This document shows positions 13,317 through 23,013 of a DNA stretch of 64,000 nt, in pieces. Position numbers and translations under genes: made by a program. Source of the stretch: Microcyclospora pomicola. Its lineage: Eukaryota > Ascomycota > Dothideomycetes > Capnodiales. Numbering within the stretch: position 1 is the first letter of the stretch; every line of letters starts with the position of its first letter. Under the pieces are notes generated by a model. The model ran no database searches. It was not told where the DNA came from and saw only the letters and a program-made list of their open reading frames with translations. The DNA is taken from the NCBI GenBank assembly GCA_002786065.1, contig NHNY01000023.1, forward strand, positions 186,001 to 250,000. Reading direction: 5' to 3'.

Positions 13317-14056
13317 ATGGCACGACTCATATTCCAGGTGCTACTCGCCTTCCTACTACCCCTTATCTCCGCCCTTAAGTTCGACCTTACCGCACATCCT
13401 GGCCACGAGTCAAAAAACAAGGAGCGCTGTGTTCGCAACTTCGTCGCCAACGAACAGTTGGTCGTGGTGACCGCGACAGTCAGCGGGAACAGAGGAGATG
13501 GCCAGACGCTGAACATGCACGTAAGTTTCTCTGCTTGATTGCGAACACGCACAGCGAACGACGATGGAACTCTCGGGGCGCATGAGACTAATGAAGGGTA
13601 TATGTGTAGATCAAGGACGCGGTTGGAAATGACTACCACCGTCCTCGCGATGTAGTCGGTGAGGGCCGCTACGCTTTCACTTCACACGCAGACAGCGCGT
13701 TCGATGTCTGCTTCGAAAACATCCTCACCGGCAGCCACCCCGGCAAGACGCCCTCGCGGTTCATCGAGCTGGACATCGACATTGGTGCGGATGCGAAAGA
13801 CTGGGGAGCCATCCAAGCAGGCGAGAAGCTTCGACCGGTGGAGGCGGAGCTGAAGAGGCTGTTCGAGTCGGCAAAGGAGGTCGTGGAGGAGATGGACTAC
13901 CTTCGCACACGAGAGATCAAATTGCGAGACACGAATGAGAGCACGAACGAGCGGGTTAAGTGGTTCGCGATTGGCACAATGGGCATGTTGGTAGCGCTGG
14001 GTGTATGGCAGATCATCTACTTGCGGGCGTACTTCAGGAGCAAGCATCTTATTTAA
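13317..14056 (+). CDS. ERV25: p24-family ER-Golgi cargo receptor, Erv25 type
   Basis: Exons 13317-13520 and 13610-14056 join in phase 0 to 216 residues. Features in order: signal peptide ([19 protein letters not shown]), GOLD domain with its two cysteines (ERCVRNF and FDVCFEN), coiled coil ([23 protein letters not shown]), one membrane helix ([19 protein letters not shown]) and a short cytosolic tail [10 protein letters not shown] typical of the p24-delta/Erv25 branch. It packages cargo into COPII vesicles with Emp24. Divergent from HAS1 with 226 bp between the start codons. Confidence 0.93.
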
Positions 14057-14309
14057 GATGTGGGTTGGGATGCTTAAATTACTGGTATAATTTTGGCAAG
14101 GGAGTACAACGTGAAGCGGGAGGACTTTACCGGGGCAAACAAACAAGTTGGTGGAGCTTCGGAATACCACAAAAGTCCAGGATGTATATCAAAGATTATG
14201 ATCACGCGTGAGAGGAAGGACGGACCCCTTTATGGCAAACCTCGATGCCCCCAACCTTCCGTCCAAATCACGTGCTCGATGTGCCTGCACAACTGGTGCC
14301 TCAGGCACA

Positions 14310-16262
14310 TCACCATGTCTCCCTGCGGAACAAGATTTGTCCTCCATTAACATCACTGTAGCCTGCTGCGCTGCTCTTGAGGATACCAGCCTTGATCAAA
14401 TCGTCTACCAGCCCAAAGATCATACCGTCACATCCACGTGCGGCCATGATATCCACAGTCACCGGTAATACTTCTTCATGCAACGTGATGGTGGACATGT
14501 ATGTAGCTTCTCCGATGGGAAGCACAAAGTCTGGTCCACCCCAAAACGGGCTGACACGACTGATGCCAAAGCCCACTGGCGGCGATGGCGTGTTACCGTA
14601 CTGGCTGCGGTAGTTCACGCTCGCCTGCGAGCCAATATAGAACAGTATACTGTCACTGCAAGTCTGTGCCGAAGGCCGCAGGACTTCGGACGCAAACCAG
14701 GAGGCAAACATGGTGCGGTTGTTGTTCGCCTCGGCAAGTGCGCTTGCGGGATAGCTGTCACCGAAAGCCCACCGGACGAGAGGCACCGGGTCGACAAAAG
14801 GACGTCGGCCTGCATGGAGGGCGGCGTAATCGCTGTAGAACGGATCACGCACAAGTTTGGTCTGCTCCTGGGCGATGATGATCGGATAAGTCAGGCTCAA
14901 GAATTCCGAAAGCCCCGCGGAGTCAGGATGCGTCCTGTTCCAAGCTTCATCGATGTCCCATTCCTGAACGGTGGCATTCAAAAATCTTTGAACTTTCGTT
15001 ACAAAGTCAATGAGGAGCTGATCGCCTGGCTGGGTGGCATTTACTGGGAATTGGTAGGTCTTGATCTGCTTCGGGTATGAATAGGAGATGGTAATGTTCT
15101 CTTGGTAGAGTGCTTTAGCGGCTGTCATCCAGATTTGTGGATCCCTTGTGAGGAACCCTGCGGTATCAAGCTCTGGAGCCAATGGCATCACACCAGTCAA
15201 TGCTACTAGATCGTGTGAAGGACGATTGCCATATATTCCTTGCACTTCAGAAGGCCCACGAATCGAGCCTCCAGTATCGCTACCGATGGTGAGGTCGAGC
15301 CAAGGATAACTGGCCATCCCAGCGCCGGGCCCGGAAGAAGAGGAACTTGGGTCCTGATACCCATCACCACGAGGATTGAATGGAGAATGGTAGTCGACCC
15401 AATCCGCAGTGGCTTCTTCGCCGTTAGCGAACTGTGACGTCTTCATCTTTCCGACGATGATAGCACCTGCATCGACCAGGCGCTGTACCGGGAGGGCGTT
15501 CGTAGTGGTTGGAGGATACAGGTGGTACCAAGCTCGATTGCCGTTACTAGTGCGGACTCCTGCAACATCATATATATCTTTCACGCCGAGTCTTACGCCG
15601 GCAAGTGGCTTGTCCGCAGTTTTGGTATGGTACAGCCTTGAAGGTACTGCAATGGCAAGTGATTGGCCGGGCACGTTGGCCGGGAGCACCTGATACAGGC
15701 CGTCCTCCTGGCAACCAGGAGTCAGCGTTTCCGTGAATGCACCCACTTCATCGCTATAGAGCCTCCAAGCCTCGAAAATGAAACCGCTGGAAGACAGAAA
15801 ATAGGGACCAGACGGCACATTCCCGAGATAGGAACTATGGTCAGTATATATCGATCCACGGCTATGAGTAATGTTCCAAGCCGTGCTACCTCGTGGCAGG
15901 TGATGATCGCGGCCATGCTTTGCCAGACCCGATTGCCGAATCAGTGTCGTTGTCGAAAAAGCTGCGCAATACACATCATCAGCTGCGGCATAGCTTGCAG
16001 TGATGGCGGTGATCTCTGCTGAGGTGATATGCGAGTCATTGGTGGCGATAATCGTGATCGGAGTCAGGTCTTCGACATGATTATTGCTTCGTAACAGCGG
16101 ACTGGCCGAGCCCAGTCTTGTCACTGGTGTTCCTGGCAAATAATAAGCAATGCCATCTAGGACGACTGTACGACCTGTTGCGGTCACGGTACAATCGACG
16201 ACTGTAAGGAGGAGGAGAAGGGCAAGAGATATGAGCCTGTCCGCGCAGTGAAACCCCGTCAT
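14310..16262 (-). CDS. Secreted amidase-signature family hydrolase
   Basis: 650 residues, one exon. An N-terminal signal peptide ([15 protein letters not shown]) is followed by about 180 residues of variable sequence and then the amidase-signature core. The Ser-cisSer-Lys triad is visible: Lys in [12 protein letters not shown], the first Ser in [12 protein letters not shown], and the nucleophile region [10 protein letters not shown]. Several N-glycosylation sequons (NDS, NIT, NAT, NRT) fit secretion. Members cleave small amides; the natural substrate cannot be read from the sequence. The N-terminal extension is like that of ascomycete amidases often annotated with a scytalone-dehydratase-related domain, but I cannot confirm that. 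Convergent with ERV25. Confidence 0.85.
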   Translation of the reverse strand: MTGFHCADRLISLALLLLLTVVDCTVTATGRTVVLDGIAYYLPGTPVTRLGSASPLLRSNNHVEDLTPITIIATNDSHITSAEITAITASYAAADDVYCAAFSTTTLIRQSGLAKHGRDHHLPRGSTAWNITHSRGSIYTDHSSYLGNVPSGPYFLSSSGFIFEAWRLYSDEVGAFTETLTPGCQEDGLYQVLPANVPGQSLAIAVPSRLYHTKTADKPLAGVRLGVKDIYDVAGVRTSNGNRAWYHLYPPTTTNALPVQRLVDAGAIIVGKMKTSQFANGEEATADWVDYHSPFNPRGDGYQDPSSSSSGPGAGMASYPWLDLTIGSDTGGSIRGPSEVQGIYGNRPSHDLVALTGVMPLAPELDTAGFLTRDPQIWMTAAKALYQENITISYSYPKQIKTYQFPVNATQPGDQLLIDFVTKVQRFLNATVQEWDIDEAWNRTHPDSAGLSEFLSLTYPIIIAQEQTKLVRDPFYSDYAALHAGRRPFVDPVPLVRWAFGDSYPASALAEANNNRTMFASWFASEVLRPSAQTCSDSILFYIGSQASVNYRSQYGNTPSPPVGFGISRVSPFWGGPDFVLPIGEATYMSTITLHEEVLPVTVDIMAARGCDGMIFGLVDDLIKAGILKSSAAGYSDVNGGQILFRRETW

Positions 16263-16794
16263 GTCGAAATGGTCGCAAAACAGTTGGTGTCAGGCGCAAG
16301 CGATAAACAGTGAAGAGACAGCATACAGCACATATATCGAAAATAGGATTCGGTAATCTACCATGTGTCCCATCTCGGAAGGTCCCCAGATGTACAGGGT
16401 CACCACAGTGGGCCAGCAGCATTGCTCAGCTCAAGCTCGATCCTGTTGGTGGATCGAAGCGCTATCATAGATAGGTGCCTGCACGGTATGCACATTGCTA
16501 CATAGGACCTGGTAGGAGGCAGCGTACTGCTCTCCATAACCTGGAAATAGGCCATAGAGCCCGCGGGCGGGCTATCTTGCTGCGTAAGATAAGGCGGGTG
16601 TCGCGGTATGCAAAGCATGCACCTAGGTGTAAGAAGTGTAGTTCGCAGGGAGGTCGATAGCTCTAATCCACCGGCCCGTTCGTGCCAAAACCGAGCACGT
16701 GACATGACATTTATTTGCGGTCAAACATCTCCCGATACGTGATCAAGGGAGAAGTCTATCCTCGCCGGTCTCCAGCAATGCACATTCACGCCTG
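16263..16794. other. Intergenic, promoter of the PPR-like gene
   Basis: Divergent promoter region between the amidase and the PPR-like gene. It contains CACGTGAC at 16696-16703 and a short upstream ORF at 16778-16795 (listed separately). No other feature seen. Confidence 0.6.
16696..16703. promoter_or_regulatory. CACGTGAC box (Cbf1-type E-box)
   Basis: CACGTGAC is the reverse complement of GTCACGTG, the extended Cbf1 site RTCACRTG. It lies about 92 bp before the PPR-like start codon. The same octamer sits before DUG1 and before MED1. Use in vivo is inferred. Confidence 0.4.
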
Positions 16795-16795
16795 A
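16778..16795 (+). promoter_or_regulatory. Short upstream ORF whose stop overlaps the main start (TGATG)
   Basis: ATG CAC ATT CAC GCC TGA encodes five residues and its stop shares an A with the main ATG at 16795. If the transcript begins upstream, ribosomes would end and restart at the same spot, or leak past the first ATG. Confidence 0.45.
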
Positions 16796-19386
16796 TGCAC
16801 AGCTCTGGTCGTCTTCGAGGACCCCTGCGCAATATCATCAAGTCCATCGGCTTTCACACTCCCTCACTCGAACGGCCCCGTCGATATGCTTCCAGTGCTC
16901 AAGCTCAGCAGATATGGGCGCAGGAAGAGCTGGACTCAAATGTTGCTTCGCGTTTGACGCGACCCTCTGAGGGTACTAAGACACGTCATGATGGGGATGT
17001 GCCAAAGGGACCGGAGCTACAGAACGCCAACACGACGGTCTCCAGCGAACCATGGATGGTGAACGATCAAAGGAAGGCCTACCTCGAGGCCCCCCAGCCG
17101 AAAATGGATCACAGCCTCCGTCGAGCAACATCTCGGCCGTACAAGGAAGCATATAGGATGGCTCGAAATGCGAAGAGCAACACTCTCCAGCACCAGAAGC
17201 AGTATCAGCTAGAACGCCATGGCTACGACGACGCCGTGGTCTGGCCCACTGTTCTCGAGATGTTGACTCGCGCAACGCCTACCGGCTCCCATCATCACAT
17301 GAAACGTTGGGAAAGCATCAGCCTTACAAATGGCGGCCGGGCCATATTCAAAAGCGATAATCGAACCGCTGTTGCGGAAATAATGCAGCGTACTGGAAGT
17401 CATGTTGTGAAGCTCGTCCCAAGCGTAGCGTCTGGAGACGCGTTCACCACACTCACGCTGTACGGCCGGCCTGACCAGAATATAGAGGCCATCAAGCTCC
17501 TGCGATCTCTAGTGACGATAGAGCGCATGTCGTCGAGTGCTGCGAGCGGCGAACCTCAAATGCTTCTCTCGGAGGAGGTCCGCAGTGGAGATTGCGAACC
17601 ACAAACAACTTCTACAACATCGAATCCCGAGAGTACAGGAGATGTGCTAGGTGGACGTGCCGGGAAATGGAATGTTCGACCAACTTTGACCATCCGCGAC
17701 TATTGGCATGGTAAAGAGATTGCGAACTTGACAGCAGAAGAACGCAAAGCTCTTCGGCCAGAAAAATGGGATACGTTGAGCTTCACGCAATATGTTGACC
17801 TTCTGACCGCTCGAACACCATTGCTTTACCGACGCAAAGGGCAACGTACTGGTGTGCGAACCAGTGACACAAACAACTTAGATCTGATAACCCAGGAATT
17901 GCGTGAGCTGTTCATTCGTTCTCCCGAGCTCGCAACTTATATCAGCAATGATGCCGTGGACGCAGCATTCACCTTTCTTCTTCGCTATCGTGATTTTCCG
18001 ACCATTCATCGCATCATGTCTGCCATTGAACGCAGCCCGGAGTGCTCTCTGACAACCACAAACTTCGACATCCTGTTTGCGCACGCTGCAAAAGTTGGTG
18101 ATGTCCACAATTACCGATATGTCCTCCAAACCATGTTGCGTCAGCAGCTTCGTCCAACAGAACGAACATGGTTGCGCTTCCATCAGCTCGTCTGCAAGCG
18201 CTTTTCGCCCAATGCTGCTGCTAAGGTAGCGCAACGTATGAGACAGAAAGGGCTACTGGCATCACCCAAGGTGATCCGCGAACTAGCTGATAACATGATC
18301 CTACCAGCGCTTGCGGATTACATGAAGGCTCCGAAAGCCACGATAAGTCATCTTATGCGGGCGATTGACAAAACAGTCAGCCTTTACCTCCCAACACACC
18401 CGACTCAGCCCTCGAAAACCTGGCTCACTGTCTCGGCTGCAAATAAAATGATCAACTTTTGTCTCTCTGAAGGTCGCCAACAAGATGCTCTCAAGGTCCT
18501 GGATGAAATTCTGCAGAGGGGCGAGAAGGTGACGACGGAAACTCTGAACACTTTCCTCACTTCGAAAGCCCGTGCGTTTGATCTGGAGGGCGCACTTGCC
18601 GTTCTGCAGCACTTTCACCAACTTCCAGCGATACCCGAACATGCTTTGAAGCTGAACGCTCTTACTTTTCACTTGTTGTTTGGCTCAGCGCTGCGAAACA
18701 AATTCCACAATACTATGCGTGTGATATGGCGATACGCTTGTGTCAGTGGTCAGATGCCAAGACTCTTGTCCCAGATGGCACAGACCAGCCTGTATAGCTC
18801 CCTGCCGGCATCCAAGGATCGAGCAAAGCTTGATCCCTTGGATCGTCACGATCAGAACAATGATCAGAAGGTTCCATTGCATCTTACGCAGATGGATGTT
18901 TCGTTTGGGTTCTGGGGAAAGTTTGTCATCGGCGTTGCTCAGGGACTCCAGCAGTCGGGCCGGACGAAGTCGATGACCTACGACGAAACGGTCCAGAAGA
19001 TGTCGGAGCGTCATCATCCTCGTGACCTCACTTCTTTGGAGAGCTCCATCATGGACTTTGCGCGCAGTTCCCACCTCGACTCACTTGCTCAGCAAGCTCG
19101 CCCGCAGACTCTGCAGACTGCTTTCTGCGCTGATCTTATTGAGCATCTTTCCTTGACTCCAGTGGTGCCATTTGTGGAGATTTTGCAAAGCGCTTGGGAA
19201 CTGGATATGGCGATGAAGAAAGCCAAGCTCGATACTCTCCCATCTAGCATGAAAGCGGCCGGTGGAGACCCGGAGCGTAAGCAGAAGCTGCACGCCTGTC
19301 TTACAGATATGCTGAAGAACATGTTCGCTTGGGGCATAGACGTGCCGATGGAGGTCAGCACGAAAAGAGCCGAGATTTACCTTTGA
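16795..19386 (+). CDS. Mitochondrial pentatricopeptide-repeat-like protein
   Basis: 863 residues, one exon. The leader is basic with hydroxylated residues and ends in RRYASS, which fits an R-3 matrix-protease/Icp55 cleavage site, so import into mitochondria is likely. The middle (about residues 380-640) is built of helix pairs of about 35 residues resembling PPR units: TTTNFDILFAHAAKVGDVHNY, TAANKMINFCLSEGRQQDAL-like and TETLNTFLTSKARAFDLEGA-like segments. Such proteins bind organelle RNA and govern its processing or translation. No member with a known target is recognisable, so I give no symbol. An upstream ORF ends on its start codon. Confidence 0.7.
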   Translation: MHSSGRLRGPLRNIIKSIGFHTPSLERPRRYASSAQAQQIWAQEELDSNVASRLTRPSEGTKTRHDGDVPKGPELQNANTTVSSEPWMVNDQRKAYLEAPQPKMDHSLRRATSRPYKEAYRMARNAKSNTLQHQKQYQLERHGYDDAVVWPTVLEMLTRATPTGSHHHMKRWESISLTNGGRAIFKSDNRTAVAEIMQRTGSHVVKLVPSVASGDAFTTLTLYGRPDQNIEAIKLLRSLVTIERMSSSAASGEPQMLLSEEVRSGDCEPQTTSTTSNPESTGDVLGGRAGKWNVRPTLTIRDYWHGKEIANLTAEERKALRPEKWDTLSFTQYVDLLTARTPLLYRRKGQRTGVRTSDTNNLDLITQELRELFIRSPELATYISNDAVDAAFTFLLRYRDFPTIHRIMSAIERSPECSLTTTNFDILFAHAAKVGDVHNYRYVLQTMLRQQLRPTERTWLRFHQLVCKRFSPNAAAKVAQRMRQKGLLASPKVIRELADNMILPALADYMKAPKATISHLMRAIDKTVSLYLPTHPTQPSKTWLTVSAANKMINFCLSEGRQQDALKVLDEILQRGEKVTTETLNTFLTSKARAFDLEGALAVLQHFHQLPAIPEHALKLNALTFHLLFGSALRNKFHNTMRVIWRYACVSGQMPRLLSQMAQTSLYSSLPASKDRAKLDPLDRHDQNNDQKVPLHLTQMDVSFGFWGKFVIGVAQGLQQSGRTKSMTYDETVQKMSERHHPRDLTSLESSIMDFARSSHLDSLAQQARPQTLQTAFCADLIEHLSLTPVVPFVEILQSAWELDMAMKKAKLDTLPSSMKAAGGDPERKQKLHACLTDMLKNMFAWGIDVPMEVSTKRAEIYL

Positions 19387-19526
19387 AAAGGCGGCGGAGG
19401 CTCAATGCCCGGGAGATGAAGCAAGACTCTACTCAATCATCTTACCATAATTCATTGGTGGATTCGTATCAAATCATGCACTAGTTCACCTTTCAAACTC
19501 CATAAGAAATTGATTTCCCTTCCCAT

Positions 19527-20676
19527 CTACCTTTCTCTCCTCTTCGTCCCTTTCTTACCCACCAATACCACCTCCGCCGGCTCAACCAACATTGGCTCCT
19601 CTGACTCGGATGCGACCTCCGCAGGCTTTCCGCGTGTAGGGTCGACTTGAGGTGCTGCAGATGTTGTCCCGCACACACTCCCCGACCCTTCGTAGCCGGG
19701 TCCAATGAGTAGGCCGTCGTCAAGATGCCCTTCCGTGGCAGGCTGGGAGGAGTCGTCTGACGACGGTGAGGCATGGCTGCCAGGCGTCAGTGTGGCCGAT
19801 GGGCCGATGTAAGTGTGCAGATTCGGGGGCTCGCTGGACGGTGGTTGATGCATGTGTTGAGGGCGGACGGGTGGATAACGTTGCTGCCACTGCTGCTGTT
19901 GTTCCTGCCGATGTGTGTTCTGTGGAGTTTGGTGCTGTGGCAAAGGCGCCGGGACGTAGACGTCTGCTTGCCGCCTGGCAGCGTCTTGATATGGCACGAG
20001 CTGGGCGGGAGGCGGTGGAGCGTAGCCACAGCGCTGACAGGACTCGTGTAGAGGCAATCGCAAAGACGCTAGCCAGGATGTCTTGTATATGGCCATGAGT
20101 TGCTTCCAGAAGGCGCAGGCATGAAGACCGCTGAGTAGTGGTCAGTGTTGAGCCTGTGCGGTAGCGGCGACCTGCCTAGTACTGGACAAGAAGTACTTAC
20201 GAACAAACTAGTGTGGCGAGATAACCATAGTCTTTCAACATGGCGACGGTACCATCCAGATAGTTTCGGTCCCGCGATGCTTCACTAACGCCAGCAACGA
20301 AGCTTGACACCAGCGTGACCGCCATGATCAGATCACCCACCATGATGCGTCTCGCCGGCCATGCCGGGTCCTCATCGGGGTCCGATGCTTTCTGGCAAGC
20401 CCAGGTGTACAAGTCTGCAACGCAGAGCAGGACCGATGCGATCAAGGCGAAGATGGTGAACTTCAGAAGGCCGGAATCGAAGTAGCTCATCGAGGCAGGG
20501 AGGTAGAGGGTGAAACTGGCAAAGGCACTTATGATGTTGATCTTCCGAAGGATGTAGATGGGGTGTCGGGAGTATGGCAGATGTGAAAGGGCCCCGCGAG
20601 ACCAGGCTATGGAAGGGTACGGGACGGGGGGTTCGATGCGAGAGTAGCGAGGCTCAAGAGGATTATGGTCTGCCAT
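19527..20676 (-). CDS. Four-helix membrane protein of unknown function with Pro/Gln-rich tail
   Basis: Exons 20676-20201 and 20130-19527 (minus strand; intron ends GTAAGT and CTCAG) join in phase 2 to 359 residues. The first half has four hydrophobic segments: around ISAFASFTLYLPASMSYF, LLKFTIFALIASVLLC, DLIMAVTLVSSFVAGV, and YGYLATLVCSGLHACAFW, the last spanning the splice junction, which supports the model. The second half is disordered and rich in Pro, Gln and Ser (QEQQQQWQQRYPPVRPQ) and ends in KKGTKRRER. I do not recognise the family; it resembles fungal-specific integral membrane proteins with a cytosolic tail. ATG 20676 is the first ATG in frame. Confidence 0.7.
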
Positions 20677-21450
20677 GATCACAAGGGGAGGTGGGTGGAC
20701 TTGCTGGAGTCTCTTGTCGTGTGCAGAGTAAGGAAAGGCGGGATGGTGTCGATGAAATAGGAGAGAAATCCAAGCAAGCTACCTACTTTCACAATCGAAG
20801 CCTTGCCCATTACTTATAGCTGCCGATGCCTAGAGGACAGATGTACTGCATTGTACATGACGCAGAAATATGACTGGCGTCTGGAGGGGGTCTTGGCTGT
20901 TGGTTGTTGGTTGTTGATTGTGGCTGGAACAGACGAAGGATGCAGAACTACCTGAACTGTTTGACCAGCCGCTGTCGCCTGAGGCTTAGACCTGAGCATC
21001 GCCCTCTCTGGCTGCTATTTGAAGAATTCACCACGGTCTCCCGGCGGCTGGTGTATCAGATCTGTGTTCATGCGAGGTAATTGGCACGACTGTCGTTCTG
21101 ATGCTGCCGCTGTCGGTGCAAGAAGTGAAGTGATGTTCTGTTAGGCTTGGTAGTCACTTGATCGTGCTCGGGGATAGAGTAGCTCTGCTGTAAAGTTACC
21201 CTCCCCCACGTTGACATGCGCGTCCTCATCTCGCACTCCCACGCCATTTCTCATGGACAAACCAACTTCTTTCGTTCATAATCGTAGACGAAAGACTATG
21301 CGACGGCGGTGAGTCGTCTCGGTATGCCACTCTATTCATCCGGGCATCGCATTTGCAGCATTTTCCAACTTTATCGTTCTCCCTTCTCCTCAAAAGTGGT
21401 CTTGGACACCTACTACAATACCTAAAGCCCCAGCATCAAGAACTTTCAGC
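20677..21450. other. Intergenic, divergent promoters
   Basis: 774 bp between two divergent genes. It holds a low-complexity ttggttgttgg tract near 20895-20925 and C/T-rich leader sequence before the transporter. No gene seen. Confidence 0.6.
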
Positions 21451-22830
21451 ATGAGTTATCTCACCCATATACGGTCCGTCGCGTCGTATAACTGGCGAAC
21501 GCTGAAAGAATCCCCTCTATCCGAACTCTCCGGATCTCTTGGGGATCTAGGCACTCTCTTGCCGCTGATGCTCGCCATGGCTTTGAAGGGGTCGATCGAT
21601 CTCCCCGCCACTCTGGTCTTCTCTGGCTTGGCCAATATCTTCACGGGCGTGTACTACGGGATCCCGCTCCCCGTCCAGCCGATGAAAGCCATCGCATCTG
21701 TAGCCCTCAGCCAAGGCTTCAGCAAGCAGGAGACCGCGGCGGCGGGGCTTACCATGGGGATTGCGGTCTTCCTTCTGAGCGCTACAGGCTCGCTACGCTT
21801 GTTGAACCGAGTCGTACCCGTGCCGGTCGTGAAAGGCATACAAGTAGGAGCTGGACTGGCGCTTGTCATCAACGCCGGCAGCAGTATGCTCAAACCTCTA
21901 GACTGGACTCGCCCCAGTTACGACAACAGGCTTTGGGCTATTCTCGCCTTTTTGTTCCTGATCTTAGCGTCTCTCTTCCGCAAGCTCCCCTACGCTCTAA
22001 TGGTCTTCATCTTCGGCCTCGCGATTGCCGGCGCGGTACAGAATCAAGACGAAGTCCCAACTTCCACCACCAGTCTATGGCATCCCATCACCGTCGTCCC
22101 TCGCGGTCCAGCCTGGAAAGTCGGGGCTATCGACGGCGCCATCCCCCAACTCCCTCTCACCACGCTCAACAGCATCCTAGCTGTGACCTCTCTGTCCGCC
22201 TCACTCTTCCCCACCTTCCCCTCCACACCCAGCACCACCTCTGTCGGCTTCTCCGTCGCCCTCGCGAACCTAATCGCTTGCTGGTTCGGCGCGATGCCCA
22301 TGTGCCACGGCTCCGGCGGACTGGCTGGGCAATACCGCTTCGGCGCGCGCAGCGGCGCCAGCATCATCATCCTCGGGGCAGTGAAGCTCGCGCTCGGGCT
22401 GTTCGTGGGGGACGCCATCGTGCCGCTGCTGCAGAACTTCCCCAAGAGCCTGCTGGGCATCATGGTGCTGGCGGCGGGCGTGGAGCTGGCCAAGGTCGGG
22501 CAGGATCTCGGCGGCGATCGGGCGCCTGCGTCGCTTTGGGAGCAGGCGGAACGAGATCACGATGTCGAGCCCGCTGCTGCGGAGGGGCCGTCCTCGACCG
22601 CGAAAGCCATCGAAAGATCCGAGACGGAGAGGCAGGACAGGTACATGGTCATGCTGATCACGGTGGCGGGGTGTCTGGCGTTCAAGAACGATGCGGTGGG
22701 ATTCTTGGCCGGCTGGCTGTGGCACTGGTCGACGAGACTACCCGCTTGGATGAAGAGGATGAGCCGCCGGGAGGGGGCGATCAGACTTGAACAAGGCGAA
22801 GGGGAAGAGGAGGAGGAAAATGGTTACTGA
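21451..22830 (+). CDS. MOT1-type molybdate transporter (sulfate-permease-like)
   Basis: 459 residues, one exon, with about ten hydrophobic helices. Two family motifs are clear: GSLGDLGTLLPLMLAM near the N-terminus and IPLPVQPMKAIASVAL about 65 residues later; the second half repeats this with ANLIACWFGAMPMCHGSGG LAGQYRFGAR. This two-half design is the MFS_MOT1/molybdate transporter group, high-affinity molybdate carriers related to SulP but lacking the STAS domain; none is seen here. The C-terminus is a charged cytosolic tail (EQGEGEEEEENGY). It would feed molybdenum cofactor synthesis, for example for nitrate reductase. Substrate is inferred from family. Convergent with DUG1, 183 bp apart. 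Confidence 0.85.
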   Translation: MSYLTHIRSVASYNWRTLKESPLSELSGSLGDLGTLLPLMLAMALKGSIDLPATLVFSGLANIFTGVYYGIPLPVQPMKAIASVALSQGFSKQETAAAGLTMGIAVFLLSATGSLRLLNRVVPVPVVKGIQVGAGLALVINAGSSMLKPLDWTRPSYDNRLWAILAFLFLILASLFRKLPYALMVFIFGLAIAGAVQNQDEVPTSTTSLWHPITVVPRGPAWKVGAIDGAIPQLPLTTLNSILAVTSLSASLFPTFPSTPSTTSVGFSVALANLIACWFGAMPMCHGSGGLAGQYRFGARSGASIIILGAVKLALGLFVGDAIVPLLQNFPKSLLGIMVLAAGVELAKVGQDLGGDRAPASLWEQAERDHDVEPAAAEGPSSTAKAIERSETERQDRYMVMLITVAGCLAFKNDAVGFLAGWLWHWSTRLPAWMKRMSRREGAIRLEQGEGEEEEENGY

Positions 22831-23013
22831 TGGTGAGTCACGATGCGGCGGACATGCAGTTGGGGTCAGCGTGGATAGGGTTGACAGACTCGCTCGCAGA
22901 TATTGACAAAAACAACGTTGCATGATAGATCTCTCTGGGAGACACAACATAATGTTGGGAACAGCTTCATTCAGGTTCATGATCTACACTTCAGGCCTAT
23001 CCGACCCCAGAGT

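Noticed and set aside
21933-22790. 285-codon open frame on the plus strand
   Set aside because: Overlaps the MOT1-type transporter in another frame and is extremely Arg/His-rich, unlike a real protein.
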